DNA from: Halanaerobiales bacterium
GTDB taxonomy: Bacteria > Bacillota > Halanaerobiia > Halanaerobiales > DTU029
Length of the DNA: 64,000 nt
Direction: 5' to 3'
Assembly (NCBI GenBank): GCA_022360715.1
Contig: JAKSCG010000014.1
Location: 49,283 to 113,282, forward strand
Shown here: positions 1-8,610 of the stretch, one piece after another
Layout of the letters: each line of letters starts with the position of its first letter
How positions within the stretch are numbered: position 1 is the stretch's first letter
Notes under the pieces: model-generated
Told to the model about the DNA's origin: nothing
Seen by the model: only the letters and a program-made list of their open reading frames with translations
Databases searched by the model: none
Translations under genes and position numbers: made by a program

Positions 1-853
1 ATTATTTGATGGTTTTAGAGCGAATAAAGATGCGGCCCGCTTTTTAGATCGAAAAGTGGCCAAAAGCTATGATTATAATATTGCCAGCTATCAGCATCAA
101 CCCGATGATTTTGCCTATCTTCTATCCCCTTTGCAATTAGAACGGCTGGTTGATCGCTTTTTTGCGGATTATAGCCAGTATCAGCTGGGTGGAGTATCTT
201 TGCAAAAGATAGGGAAACAACTCCAGGCCGATTATCGTGATGACCCCCAGTTATTGGTCGACCGGCAGGAGGCCTTAGCGATTATTGCCAAAGAGACGGC
301 AAAGATTGACCAAAAATATAAGCTAGAACTTATGGTCGAGGGGGGCAATGCCTTTATTTTACCATTTGTTGACCATATCCTGAAGGCTCCGGTTGGCGGG
401 AGCAACTTTACCGTGCTCGATCGAACAATCCCATTTTATCAGCTCGTATTACATGGTTTTATCAATTACGCCGGTCAACCCTTCAATTTTACCCCGGGTT
501 ATCGCAAAAATATTCTGCGGTCGTTAGAAACCGGAGCAAGTCCCTACTATTTATGGACTTATAGTCCGTCTTCTCTTTTAAAAGAGACCGACTATGACCA
601 TTTCTATTCCAGTTTTTATGCCGATTGGCTTGATGAGGCCGGTAAGGTTTATCAGGAGATTAACCGTGTCTTACAGGAGCTCCAGGGCCAGCGAATCATT
701 GACCACCAAAGGCTACAGGAACAGGTTTATCAGACCACCTATGAAGACGGAACTGCCATTATTGTCAACTATAATCAGGAGCCGGTCCGGATCAACGGAC
801 TTCAAATCAAGGAAGAGGATTACTTAATAATCAGAGAGGGGGAAATAAGATGA
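1..853 (+). CDS. DUF5696-type protein, C-terminal part
   Basis: The frame is open from the left edge (codons start at base 2), so the N-terminus lies outside the window; an internal GTG at 56 is not a convincing start. About 280 residues remain. They resemble the C-terminal half of the DUF5696 family, proteins of unknown function found beside carbohydrate ABC transporters: a stretch FYQLVLHGFINYAGQPFN followed by an ETGASPYYLWTY segment, and a C-terminal beta-rich tail (IIVNYNQEPVRINGLQI) like those closing many glycoside hydrolases. The stop codon overlaps the ATG of the next permease (ATGA), so it is translationally coupled to the transporter. A role in glycan handling is inferred from context only. 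Confidence 0.6.
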   Translation, partial: LFDGFRANKDAARFLDRKVAKSYDYNIASYQHQPDDFAYLLSPLQLERLVDRFFADYSQYQLGGVSLQKIGKQLQADYRDDPQLLVDRQEALAIIAKETAKIDQKYKLELMVEGGNAFILPFVDHILKAPVGGSNFTVLDRTIPFYQLVLHGFINYAGQPFNFTPGYRKNILRSLETGASPYYLWTYSPSSLLKETDYDHFYSSFYADWLDEAGKVYQEINRVLQELQGQRIIDHQRLQEQVYQTTYEDGTAIIVNYNQEPVRINGLQIKEEDYLIIREGEIR

Positions 854-1755
854 AAATACGCCAAAGGCTCAAGATTTCACTGGCAACTAAAAAGAGCTTA
901 ATCGGATATCTTTTTGTCCTGCCGTTTGTTATCGGTTTTATTTTATTCTTTCTTTACCCTTTTATTCAGTCGGTCATTTTTAGTCTGAGTGAGTTGAAGA
1001 TCGTTCCCGACGGCTATATTCTTGAGTATGTCCAATTCAAAAACTATAATCATGCCCTTTTTATTAATGCCAAGTTTAGCCGGGTATTTATGGAGACGCT
1101 CTTAAGGATGTTAGCCGATGTTCCTTTAATTATTTTCTTCAGTTTATTTGCCGCGATGTTACTTAACCAGAAATTTAGAGGCCGCTTGCTGGTGCGGACC
1201 ATCTTTTTCCTCCCGGTAATTATGGGAGCCGGGGTTGTTTTGGCAATGGAGCGGGTTGACTACATGACCCAAATCTTACAGAGCGGCCAGGATGTCCAGG
1301 GTGGTTTTCTCAGTGCCGCTTATTTAAGGTCATTCCTGCTGCAATTAAAGATCCCGGAAGCGGGATTAGAATATATCATTACTGTGGTGGGACGTATTCC
1401 TGAAATTATCCGGGCTTCCGGGATTCAGATCTTAATCTTTCTGGCCGGATTACAGTCGATCCCGCCGTCTTTATTCGAAGCCTCGCGGGTTGAAGGAGCT
1501 ACCCAATGGGAAAATTTCTGGTTTATTATCTTACCGCTGATCAGCCCACTGATTTTAACTAATATTGTCTATACAATTATTGATTCCTTTACGGCAGCTC
1601 ACAATGAACTGCTTGGCTTGATCCGGGATACCGCTTTTGGCGGGGCCGGTTATGGAGTATCGACAGCTATGGCCAATATATATTTTTTGGCAATCGCCGT
1701 TATTTTAGCTATTTCGATCGCGATTATTTCCAAATGGGTCTTTTATCATGAATAA
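850..1755 (+). CDS. Carbohydrate ABC transporter permease (MalF/LplB type)
   Basis: A 301-residue inner-membrane permease of the MalF-like branch that imports sugars or oligosaccharides. It has about six hydrophobic segments, the first near residues 17-40, and the cytoplasmic EAA loop around residues 215-235 (EASRVEGATQWENFWFI, then LPLISP) that contacts the ATPase. The ATG at 850 follows AGAGGGGG and overlaps the previous stop. It pairs with the permease 14 bases downstream and the binding protein after it. No ATPase is encoded here; the MsmK-type ATPase at 13105 is a plausible partner. Substrate unknown. Confidence 0.9.
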   Translation: MKIRQRLKISLATKKSLIGYLFVLPFVIGFILFFLYPFIQSVIFSLSELKIVPDGYILEYVQFKNYNHALFINAKFSRVFMETLLRMLADVPLIIFFSLFAAMLLNQKFRGRLLVRTIFFLPVIMGAGVVLAMERVDYMTQILQSGQDVQGGFLSAAYLRSFLLQLKIPEAGLEYIITVVGRIPEIIRASGIQILIFLAGLQSIPPSLFEASRVEGATQWENFWFIILPLISPLILTNIVYTIIDSFTAAHNELLGLIRDTAFGGAGYGVSTAMANIYFLAIAVILAISIAIISKWVFYHE

Positions 1756-1769
1756 GGGAGGGGTTTAGC

Positions 1770-2717
1770 ATGGAGTTAATTCGTTCAATTCGACTCAAAA
1801 ATGTTCGGAGTCAGTTTTGGCCAAAATTGAAAAAGGCCTGTTTTAACTTAATTCGGTGGGTCTTAATTCTGGGGATTTGCTATATTATCATCTATCCACT
1901 TTTGACCAAAATCTCTTCATCCTTTATGTCCCAAAGGGATTTATTTGATAAAACAGTACAGTGGATTCCCCGCTTTTTTACTTTTGACAATTATACAATG
2001 GTCTTTGAACAACTAAAATATCCGGAGGCTTTTTTAAACTCATTTATCCTGGCCTTGTTGGTCAGCTTATTACAGCTTTTCTCCTGTACGTTGATCGGCT
2101 ATGGTTTTGCCCGATTCGACTTTAAGGGAAAGCGATTGCTCTTTGGTTTAGTTATTTTTACCTTGATTGTCCCTCCCCAGATGATTATGATCCCAATGTA
2201 TTTAAACTTTCGTTACTTTACGCTCTTTGGCCTGATCCCGGGGGGAATCAATCTGCTTGGAACTTTTTGGCCGTTTATTCTGACCTCAATTACCGGAACC
2301 GGATTGAAAAATGGTCTCTTTATCTTTATTATGCGCCAATTCTTTAAAGGGATGCCCCGGGGGCTGGAAGAGGCCGCTTATGTCGACGGAGCCGGTCCGC
2401 TCCGTACTTTCTTTAAGATCATGCTGCCGGGAGCAATTCCGGCACTGGTGATCGTTTTCTTATTCTCCTTTGTCTGGCAATGGAATGATTTTTTCCTGAC
2501 TAATATCTACCTGGGGAATGAGACTGTTTTACCGATGATGCTGCATGGTTTGAAATATAATGTGGAAGCTGTTTTAGATCAACCGATCAGTACTCAGTAT
2601 GCTTCCTTATTGAACAATACCGGGAGTTTAATGTTCATGGCTCCGCTACTGCTCCTGTATGCTTTTATGCAGAAGTATTTTGTGGAAAGTATTGAAAGAA
2701 CCGGACTGGTTGGTTAG
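1770..2717 (+). CDS. Carbohydrate ABC transporter permease (MalG/YtcP type)
   Basis: Second permease, 315 residues, of the MalG/UgpE-like branch. A cytoplasmic N-terminal extension of about 30 residues precedes six predicted membrane segments. The EAA loop (EEAAYVDGAGPLRTFFKI) lies near residues 205-222 and matches the family well. The ATG at 1770 follows an AGGGAGGGG ribosome binding site. Together with the MalF-type permease upstream it would form the heterodimeric channel. Confidence 0.9.
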   Translation: MELIRSIRLKNVRSQFWPKLKKACFNLIRWVLILGICYIIIYPLLTKISSSFMSQRDLFDKTVQWIPRFFTFDNYTMVFEQLKYPEAFLNSFILALLVSLLQLFSCTLIGYGFARFDFKGKRLLFGLVIFTLIVPPQMIMIPMYLNFRYFTLFGLIPGGINLLGTFWPFILTSITGTGLKNGLFIFIMRQFFKGMPRGLEEAAYVDGAGPLRTFFKIMLPGAIPALVIVFLFSFVWQWNDFFLTNIYLGNETVLPMMLHGLKYNVEAVLDQPISTQYASLLNNTGSLMFMAPLLLLYAFMQKYFVESIERTGLVG

Positions 2718-2760
2718 GGTTAAGTATTTCCGCCCGTGGCTATTAATAAGGGGGTGATCG

Positions 2761-2808
2761 ATGGGGAGATTGTTTGCCGTTCTGAAATGGGTCAATAAAA
2801 TCTATTAA
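2761..2808 (+). CDS. Possible 15-residue micro-ORF before the binding-protein gene
   Basis: A 15-codon frame (MGRLFAVLKWVNKIY) begins at ATG 2761 right after AAGGGGGTGATCG, an unusually complete match to the 16S rRNA 3' end (extended Shine-Dalgarno). It stops 15 bases before the binding-protein gene, whose own site AGGAGG is at 2812-2817. It is too short to test for coding bias. It could be a leader peptide affecting translation of the abundant binding protein, or the extended site may act as a ribosome standby site. A similar GGGGGTGAT element sits before the second binding-protein gene, near 37965. Confidence 0.3.
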   Translation: MGRLFAVLKWVNKIY

Positions 2809-2823
2809 TTAGGAGGAAAGCTA

Positions 2824-4092
2824 GTGCGAAAAAATATTATGTTCTTTACATTGTTGGTAGTTGTGATCTGGGCTGGTCTGGTTCAGGCTTATGACTTTAA
2901 GGGGATTGACCTGCAGGGGGAAACGATCACAGTTGTATCCTGGCATGATGTCCTGAAAGATATTGAAAGGGACTATCCGGGGCGGATCGCCGAGGCTGAA
3001 GAGAAATTTAACTGCAAACTGGAGTATGTTGGGATCCATTGGGATGACTATGCCGAAGGATTGATGAACCGTTTGCTGGCCGGTGATTCAGTATATGATT
3101 TCTGGAAGGTAAATCATAATTTCTTCTGGGAACTTTTTTCACAGAAGGCCTTTTATCCGGTGAGTGAGATAGTCCCGGCGGCCTACTACCCGACACTTCC
3201 TCCTCCCCACCAGAGTATCATCGACAACCTTTCTTATCAAGGGGTAAGATATGGCTTTAGTTCTTATGGCAGCCTGCTGGGAAGTATGAGATTTGTGGCC
3301 TGGAATAAAGATATGTTCGAGCGAGAAGGATTGCCTGATCTGTATGAATTATATCGAACTGGTCAGTGGACCTGGGATCAGGCCCTGGAAATTGCCAAAA
3401 AAACTACCCGGGATACCGATGGTGACGGTAATAATGATCAGTGGGGTTGGAGTACGGTCTGGAGCTTTGACTTAGGTTTTTCTAATGATGCTCGCCTAAC
3501 TAAAGAAATTAATGGCCAGCGGGTTTTTACTTATGATCAGCAGCCGGCTCTGGAAGCCCTTGCTAGCTATTATCAATGGCAATATATTGATAAAGTTGTT
3601 CTGTCCGGTGATTGGGGTGGTGACAACTTTAAGGCCGGTACCGTTGCCATGCAGCCCCTCGAGTTCTGGCGAATCGAATTCATGAACAAAGATTTTAACT
3701 TTGATTTCGGGATTGTACCGATGCCGAAAGGTCCGAGTGCGAGCAGATACGGCTACCCCCATGTTTCGATGGAAACGATGGTTCTTCCGGCTAATTCACG
3801 GGCGGCCAAGGAGATAGTTGCCGTGGCTGATTTCTTATTCCAAGCGGAAGATTACTATTATGGTCTGGAAAAATCAATTGCCAAAAATGTCCCTGATCGT
3901 ACTGCCGTCGAAGTTGTTAAAGAAGGGATGAAAAGTTGGGACGGTGAAATTCTGATGTTTGGAGCAGCCCTGCCCGATGAATGGAGTGATGCCTTCCGGT
4001 CGATTATGGATGGTGAGAAAACACCGGCAGCGGCTATGGCTGAAATCAAGGGTAAAGTGCAGGTAAACCTTGATCAGTTGTTTGATCAATAA
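2824..4092 (+). CDS. Extracellular solute-binding protein, family 1 (sugar)
   Basis: A 422-residue ABC sugar-binding protein. GTG start at 2824 behind AGGAGG (2812-2817). Residues 1-22 form a classical signal peptide ending in VQA; there is no lipobox cysteine, so the mature protein would be soluble rather than a lipoprotein, which is unusual for a monoderm Gram-positive. A DTDGDGNNDQWGW stretch (about residue 199) is typical of family 1 sugar-binding proteins. It delivers the substrate to the permeases at 850-2717. The neighbouring hexosaminidase-like enzyme hints at an amino-sugar-containing ligand, but the sequence does not prove it. Confidence 0.9.
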   Translation: MRKNIMFFTLLVVVIWAGLVQAYDFKGIDLQGETITVVSWHDVLKDIERDYPGRIAEAEEKFNCKLEYVGIHWDDYAEGLMNRLLAGDSVYDFWKVNHNFFWELFSQKAFYPVSEIVPAAYYPTLPPPHQSIIDNLSYQGVRYGFSSYGSLLGSMRFVAWNKDMFEREGLPDLYELYRTGQWTWDQALEIAKKTTRDTDGDGNNDQWGWSTVWSFDLGFSNDARLTKEINGQRVFTYDQQPALEALASYYQWQYIDKVVLSGDWGGDNFKAGTVAMQPLEFWRIEFMNKDFNFDFGIVPMPKGPSASRYGYPHVSMETMVLPANSRAAKEIVAVADFLFQAEDYYYGLEKSIAKNVPDRTAVEVVKEGMKSWDGEILMFGAALPDEWSDAFRSIMDGEKTPAAAMAEIKGKVQVNLDQLFDQ

Positions 4093-4105
4093 TTAGTTGA
4101 GAACT

Positions 4106-4155
4106 AGCTCCATTGACTGCGGCCCGGCCGGTTAGTTAATGGAGCTCTTTTTCTT
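4106..4155 (+). terminator. Rho-independent terminator after the first ABC operon
   Basis: The arms AGCTCCATT (4106-4114) and AATGGAGCT (4138-4146) pair and are followed by CTTTTTCTT. It lies 14 bases past the binding-protein stop and 21 before the next gene, so it may only partly terminate and lower expression of the hexosaminidase and nucleotidyltransferase genes. Confidence 0.65.
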
Positions 4156-4175
4156 GAGGAAAGGAGACAACTGCG

Positions 4176-5207
4176 ATGTCATTGCAAGATAAACAGTGGA
4201 AAGGCTTTCACATGCGATTTGCGGCCCGGGCCGAAGTGAAACCATTGATCGATGTAATCAAAAAGGCGCTGGTCCCGCTGGGGGTTAATGTTTTGTTATT
4301 GGAAATCAACACAAATTTTAGCTTTCAATCCTATCCGGAACTAGCTTCCGGTGATATTACCAAAGAAGATATCAGGGAACTGGCTGCTTTATGTCAAGAA
4401 AATGGGATCAGCTTAATTCCCCTTTTTGAATGTCTGGGGCACCAGGGATGGAAGGGGTCACGTAATACAATCCTGCGGGTTTTTCCGGAATTTGATGAAA
4501 CACCCCATATTCCGGAAGATAGCCAGGATATTTACTGTCCTAGTTGGTGTCCGTTACATCCGGCCGTAAACCCGGTGGTTTTTACCCTAATTGATGAGTT
4601 GATCGATGCTTTTCAAACTGAGGCAATTCACCTTGGGATGGACGAGGTCTTTGTGATTGCTGACGATGATTGTCCCCGTTGTAGTGGGAAAGACCCGAGC
4701 GAACTTTTTGCCAAAGCGGTTAATGACTACCATGATTATTTTGTGAAAGAAAAGGGCCTGGAGATGTTGATCTGGGGTGACCGCTTAATTGACCGCAAGT
4801 CTTTTCCCGTTTATGACCAGTGGGAGGCAGATAAATTTGGGATTGCCCCGGCTTTAGCATTAATTCCGAAAGATATCATTATTTGTGATTGGCATTATTT
4901 TCCTCGAGATGATTACCCCTCGGTCCGCCAGTTTTTAGAGCAGGGATTCAGGGTCTGGCCGGCGTGTTGGCGAATACCCCATGCCGCCCTTGATTTTTAC
5001 TTCAAATCAAAAAAAGCGGGGCAAGAAACAGGGGCCAGGGAGCGGATGTTAGGGATGCTGGTCACCGGTTGGAATGCCAGTGGTGAAAGCCTTAACGCCG
5101 CCCTCTTAGGGGAAGACGATTATGATCCGGCTAAAGATCCGGGACAAATTAAAGATATTGCTGAAACCTTAAGGACAGTTATGGTTGTGCTCAATCAAGC
5201 TGAATAG
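4176..5207 (+). CDS. GH20-like beta-N-acetylhexosaminidase, cytoplasmic
   Basis: A 343-residue TIM-barrel protein with the GH20 hallmark IHLGMDEVF: Asp156-Glu157 match the acid/base pair used in substrate-assisted hydrolysis of terminal N-acetylhexosamines. FECLGHQGW (about 84-92) also fits GH20. There is no signal peptide, so it would act on imported oligosaccharides. It is shorter than typical GH20 enzymes, lacking the N-terminal GH20b domain. Several cysteines surround residues 120-175 (CPSWC, CPRC). Start ATG 4176 behind AGGAAAGGAG. Its place after a sugar transporter supports intracellular glycan breakdown; exact specificity is unknown. Confidence 0.7.
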   Translation: MSLQDKQWKGFHMRFAARAEVKPLIDVIKKALVPLGVNVLLLEINTNFSFQSYPELASGDITKEDIRELAALCQENGISLIPLFECLGHQGWKGSRNTILRVFPEFDETPHIPEDSQDIYCPSWCPLHPAVNPVVFTLIDELIDAFQTEAIHLGMDEVFVIADDDCPRCSGKDPSELFAKAVNDYHDYFVKEKGLEMLIWGDRLIDRKSFPVYDQWEADKFGIAPALALIPKDIIICDWHYFPRDDYPSVRQFLEQGFRVWPACWRIPHAALDFYFKSKKAGQETGARERMLGMLVTGWNASGESLNAALLGEDDYDPAKDPGQIKDIAETLRTVMVVLNQAE

Positions 5208-5215
5208 GAGGAAAA

Positions 5216-6001
5216 ATGTATCAACACCATCGCGAATCGATTGAAAAAGCAACTGAAAAACTAAAAAGAGATGCGGGAGTTTTAGCCATAATAGTCGGGG
5301 GATCGATTGCCCACGGATTTGAACAGCGCGGCTCCGATATTGACCTGATGATCGTTGTTAGTGAAGAGGAATATTTAAGTAGGACTAAAGAAAACCGCCT
5401 CCATTATTTTAATGATCAATTATGTACCTATCAGGGCGGTTATATCGACGGTAAATATATTAGTCTGGATTTGATGGAGAAGACCGCACAGATCGGCAGT
5501 GAACCGGCCCGCTTTGCCTTTGAAGGCGCCTTGGTTACTTACAGTAAACTGGATGAAGTTGAAAAATTATTGAAAAGTATACCGCAATACCCCGTTGCCT
5601 TGAAACAGGAGCGGATTAATCGGTTTTATGCCCAACTGGAGGCCTGGAAGTGGTACTGTGCGGAAGCAATTAAACAGGATAATACTTACCTATTGCACCA
5701 GGCAGTGACCAAGCTTATTTTGTTTGGGGGAAGGATGGTCTTAGCCCATAATCAAACCCTCTATCCTTACCACAAATGGTTTTTGAAGGTATTAGCCCGG
5801 GTTAAAAACAAGCCGGAGCAACTAATGGTCCGGATTGATCAGCTTTTAAAGGATCATTCGGCCGAAAAGATTGAACTGTTTTATCGGTCGATCATCGATC
5901 TCACGGACTGGGGAGTAGCGGCGGTGCAATGGCAAAACTTGTTTGTTAAAGACAGCGAGTTGAACTGGCTTGACGGCGCTCCCCCCATTGCTGATATCTG
6001 A
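5216..6001 (+). CDS. Nucleotidyltransferase-domain protein
   Basis: A 261-residue protein with a minimal nucleotidyltransferase fold: VGGSIAHGF then GSDIDLMIV (residues 27-47), with Asp41 and Asp43 as the metal-binding pair. The remainder is mostly helical, as in DUF4037-like relatives. Start ATG 5216 follows AGGAGG and lies 8 bases after the hexosaminidase, so the two are cotranscribed. Members of this superfamily transfer nucleotides to small molecules, proteins or RNA, and the target cannot be predicted here. I see no antitoxin-like partner, so a toxin-antitoxin role is not supported. Confidence 0.6.
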   Translation: MYQHHRESIEKATEKLKRDAGVLAIIVGGSIAHGFEQRGSDIDLMIVVSEEEYLSRTKENRLHYFNDQLCTYQGGYIDGKYISLDLMEKTAQIGSEPARFAFEGALVTYSKLDEVEKLLKSIPQYPVALKQERINRFYAQLEAWKWYCAEAIKQDNTYLLHQAVTKLILFGGRMVLAHNQTLYPYHKWFLKVLARVKNKPEQLMVRIDQLLKDHSAEKIELFYRSIIDLTDWGVAAVQWQNLFVKDSELNWLDGAPPIADI

Positions 6002-6019
6002 AAATTTTCATCTTTTAGT

Positions 6020-6048
6020 TGACTTCTGGTTGATAATGTGCTATACTT
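6020..6048 (+). promoter_or_regulatory. SigA-type promoter of the methionine operon
   Basis: TTGACT (6020-6025) and TATACT (6043-6048) are separated by 17 bases. The start point would fall just upstream of the SAM-I aptamer. Confidence 0.7.
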
Positions 6049-6068
6049 ATAAAAATTTAGATCAAAAT

Positions 6069-6167
6069 ACTTATCAAGAGTAGGCTGAGGGACTGGCCCG
6101 ATGACGCCCGGCAACCGGCTTTAGCACGGTGCTAATTCCTGCAGGACATTTGGTTCTGGAAGATGAG
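6069..6167 (+). promoter_or_regulatory. SAM-I (S-box) riboswitch
   Basis: The conserved S-box elements appear in order: CTTATCAAGAG, then GAGGGACTGGCCCGATGA, GCCCGGCAACC, CACGGTGCTAATTCC and GAAGATGAG. An intrinsic terminator follows. By family knowledge S-adenosylmethionine binding favours termination, so the homocysteine and methionine genes downstream are expressed when SAM is low. Confidence 0.95.
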
Positions 6168-6181
6168 AATTCCTGGAATTA

Positions 6182-6208
6182 AATCCCTTCTGTCGGAAGG
6201 GATTTTTT
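6182..6208 (+). terminator. SAM riboswitch expression-platform terminator
   Basis: The stem AATCCCTT (6182-6189) with AAGGGATT (6197-6204) runs into TTTTTT. It is the ligand-controlled terminator of the S-box just upstream. Confidence 0.85.
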
Positions 6209-6256
6209 GTTTTGAATGCTAAGGGGATAATACTTAAATTAAAAGGAGTGAGTAGA

Positions 6257-7426
6257 ATGAGTAGGGTCAAGAGTTATCAGGAAATTAATCAGCGGATCAA
6301 AAAAGGGAAAGCGGTTGTTCTCACGGCAGAAGAAATGATTGATTTTGTCGCCGAAAATGGGGTAAGTACAGCCAGTGAAGAGGTAGATGTGGTTACTACG
6401 GCTACTTTTGGTGCGATGTGTTCCTCCGGTGCTTTTTTTAACTTCGGCCATGCCGATCCCCCGATCAGGATGGAGAAGGTCTGGTTAAATGATGTACCGG
6501 CTTATGCCGGAATGGCAGCGGTTGATGCTTATTTAGGTGCGACCGAAGAGTCGGTAGACCGGGGTGAAGAGTATGGGGGAGCCCATGTTATTGAGGATCT
6601 TTTGCAAGGGAAAACAGTTCACTTGCGGGCAATTGCCAAGGGGACTGATTGTTATCCCCGCCAAGAGGTTGAGACTGATTTAACCCTGGCCGACCTTAAT
6701 CAGGCTTACTTATTTAACCCGCGCAATTGCTATCAGAATTACAGTGTTGCGGTTAATTCCTCGGAGCAGACTATTTATACCTATATGGGTCCGTTAGCGG
6801 CCAATTTTGGAAATGCCAGCTATAGTAGCGCCGGCCAGCTTAGTCCCCTTTTAAATGACCCTTACTACCGTACCATTGGTATTGGGACCAGGGTTTTTTT
6901 GGGTGGGGCTAACGGGTATATTGCCTGGGAGGGAACGCAGCACAACCCTTTGGTGGAAAGGAATGAAGCGGGAATACCGCTGGGGGGAGCCGGAACATTA
7001 GCGGTAATTGGGGATTTAAAAGAGATGGACCCCGAGTATATTAGTGCGGCCTCGATTAAGAACTATGGGGTCACGATTTATATTGGAATCGGGATCCCGA
7101 TCCCGATTCTTGATCAGGAGATGGCCAGATATACGGCAGTTAGTGATCGTGATATTTATACCGATGTAGTTGATTACAGTGTAGCTGCTTTAAAGAAGCC
7201 GACCTATGGCCGGGTTAACTATCAACAGCTCCGTTCCGGGAAAATTGTGCTGACGGGAGGACGGGAAGTCACGACTGCCCCCTTATCCAGTTATAAGCGG
7301 GCCCGGCAAATAGCCGCTGAACTTAAAGAGAGGATTAGTCAGGGCCATTTTCTGTTGGAGAAACCGGTACAGGGCATCTCTAATTCCCGCACTTTTAGAC
7401 CTTTGAAGAAAAGAAAAGAGGATTAG
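6257..7426 (+). CDS. DUF39 homocysteine biosynthesis protein
   Basis: A 389-residue DUF39 (COG1900) protein. In methanogens and some anaerobes this family, with a NIL-ferredoxin protein, makes homocysteine from aspartate semialdehyde and sulfide. Here that partner follows 4 bases downstream and a SAM riboswitch precedes it, which fits that role well. Conserved-looking segments include GAMCSSGAFFNFGHADPP (about residues 53-70), with a likely functional cysteine. The frame is open from a TTG at 6212, but that lies in the terminator; the ATG at 6257 behind AAAGGAG is the better start. Confidence 0.88.
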   Translation: MSRVKSYQEINQRIKKGKAVVLTAEEMIDFVAENGVSTASEEVDVVTTATFGAMCSSGAFFNFGHADPPIRMEKVWLNDVPAYAGMAAVDAYLGATEESVDRGEEYGGAHVIEDLLQGKTVHLRAIAKGTDCYPRQEVETDLTLADLNQAYLFNPRNCYQNYSVAVNSSEQTIYTYMGPLAANFGNASYSSAGQLSPLLNDPYYRTIGIGTRVFLGGANGYIAWEGTQHNPLVERNEAGIPLGGAGTLAVIGDLKEMDPEYISAASIKNYGVTIYIGIGIPIPILDQEMARYTAVSDRDIYTDVVDYSVAALKKPTYGRVNYQQLRSGKIVLTGGREVTTAPLSSYKRARQIAAELKERISQGHFLLEKPVQGISNSRTFRPLKKRKED

Positions 7427-7430
7427 TCAA

Positions 7431-7844
7431 ATGATCGCAAGGAGGATTGAACTGATTTTTAAACCACAAGCTGTCAGTAAACCGATTACCTATTATTTAG
7501 TAAAGAAATTTGAGCTGATCCCCAATATCCTGCAAGCCAGAATCTTCCCGGAGGAAGAAGGGCAGTTAATTATGGATTTAAAGGGGGAGACGGAACAAGA
7601 ACTGCAAGCGGGCATAAAATATCTGGCCGAAGAGGGGGTAGAGGTACGGGTATTAGCCCGGAGTATTATTCATAACCGCGAAAAGTGTACTGACTGTGGG
7701 GCCTGTACCGGGGTATGTAAGACCGGAGCCCTAACCCTTAACCGGGAGAACTGGGAATTGGTGCTGGCTGACCATAAATGCCTTTTTTGCGAGATGTGTC
7801 TGGACGCCTGTCCGTTCCAGGCCCTATCCCTGGAGACGGGGTGA
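7431..7844 (+). CDS. NIL-domain ferredoxin, homocysteine biosynthesis partner
   Basis: A 137-residue protein with an N-terminal NIL domain (about 1-75) and a C-terminal ferredoxin domain holding two [4Fe-4S] motifs, CTDCGACTGVC and CLFCEMCLDAC. This matches the partner of DUF39 in the sulfide-dependent homocysteine pathway described in methanogens, where it probably supplies electrons or aids sulfur handling. It starts at ATG 7431, overlapping its own ribosome binding region, 4 bases after the DUF39 stop. Confidence 0.88.
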   Translation: MIARRIELIFKPQAVSKPITYYLVKKFELIPNILQARIFPEEEGQLIMDLKGETEQELQAGIKYLAEEGVEVRVLARSIIHNREKCTDCGACTGVCKTGALTLNRENWELVLADHKCLFCEMCLDACPFQALSLETG

Positions 7845-7848
7845 GCGG

Positions 7849-8610
7849 ATGTATCAACCCCGTTTTTATCGAGAGTGGATCAACCGGGAATTGAAGAAAT
7901 TTAATGTGGCTTATCGAGAAACCGATCTTTTAGTTTTGGCTGACCAGAAAAGAGCCGAGTTTTGTTTTAACATTGTCAAGGGGTTAAGACAGGTACTGGA
8001 TCGTTATAGTGTGGCCCACCCTTTTTTTCTGAAAAGTTTGGTGCCGGTCCGGGTTACTGCTCAGGCCCCACTCGCTGTCCGGCAAATGGCGGCCAGTGCT
8101 GCTGCCGTAGGAGTGGGGCCATTGGCGGCAGTAGCCGGTTTATTTGCCGAGCAGGTCGGGCGGCAGCTCTTAAACTATAGCCGGGAAGTGATTGTCGAAA
8201 ATGGAGGAGATGTTTTTCTTTCCCTGGAAAAAGACTGTAAAATAGCTATTTTTGCCGGAGAAAACTCCCCTTTTCAGGATCAGCTGGCACTAAAATTATC
8301 GGCGGCACAAACTCCGCTTGGTATCTGTACTTCATCCGGTACCTTTGGACCGTCTTTTAGTCTGGGGCGGGCCGATGCGGTAACAGTGCTTAGCCCTTCG
8401 GCAACCCTGGCTGATGCGGCCGCTACCGCAGCGGCTAATCAGATCCGGGTAAAAGGGGATATTGACCGGGTGTTGGCCTGGGCCCAAGGAGTGGAAGGTA
8501 TTACCGGGATCGTAGTGATCAAAGATGATCAAATCGGTCTATGGGGCGAGGTAGAGTTAACGGGTCGACAATCGAGTAGTTTACCGAGGAGTGGTAAAGA
8601 GAATGGTTAA
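7849..8610 (+). CDS. UPF0280 (COG2122) ApbE-like protein
   Basis: A 253-residue member of UPF0280, distantly related to the ApbE flavin transferases. COG2122 proteins co-occur with DUF39 and NIL-ferredoxin proteins in anaerobes making homocysteine from sulfide, and it occupies that place here. Supporting stretches are an Ala/Gly-rich segment (AVGVGPLAAVAGLFAEQVG, about 84-102), GICTSSGTFGPSFSLGRADA (about 162-181) and TLADAAATAAAN. Start ATG 7849, 4 bases after the ferredoxin. The 3' end overlaps metH. Its biochemical activity is not established. Confidence 0.8.
   Translation: MYQPRFYREWINRELKKFNVAYRETDLLVLADQKRAEFCFNIVKGLRQVLDRYSVAHPFFLKSLVPVRVTAQAPLAVRQMAASAAAVGVGPLAAVAGLFAEQVGRQLLNYSREVIVENGGDVFLSLEKDCKIAIFAGENSPFQDQLALKLSAAQTPLGICTSSGTFGPSFSLGRADAVTVLSPSATLADAAATAAANQIRVKGDIDRVLAWAQGVEGITGIVVIKDDQIGLWGEVELTGRQSSSLPRSGKENG

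Noticed and set aside
5216..6001. Toxin-antitoxin (MNT/HEPN) module
   Set aside because: The nucleotidyltransferase is longer than MNT antitoxins, and no HEPN-like RxxxxH neighbour is present.
6212..6256. TTG start for the DUF39 gene
   Set aside because: It lies in the SAM riboswitch terminator tail; ATG 6257 follows AAAGGAG.
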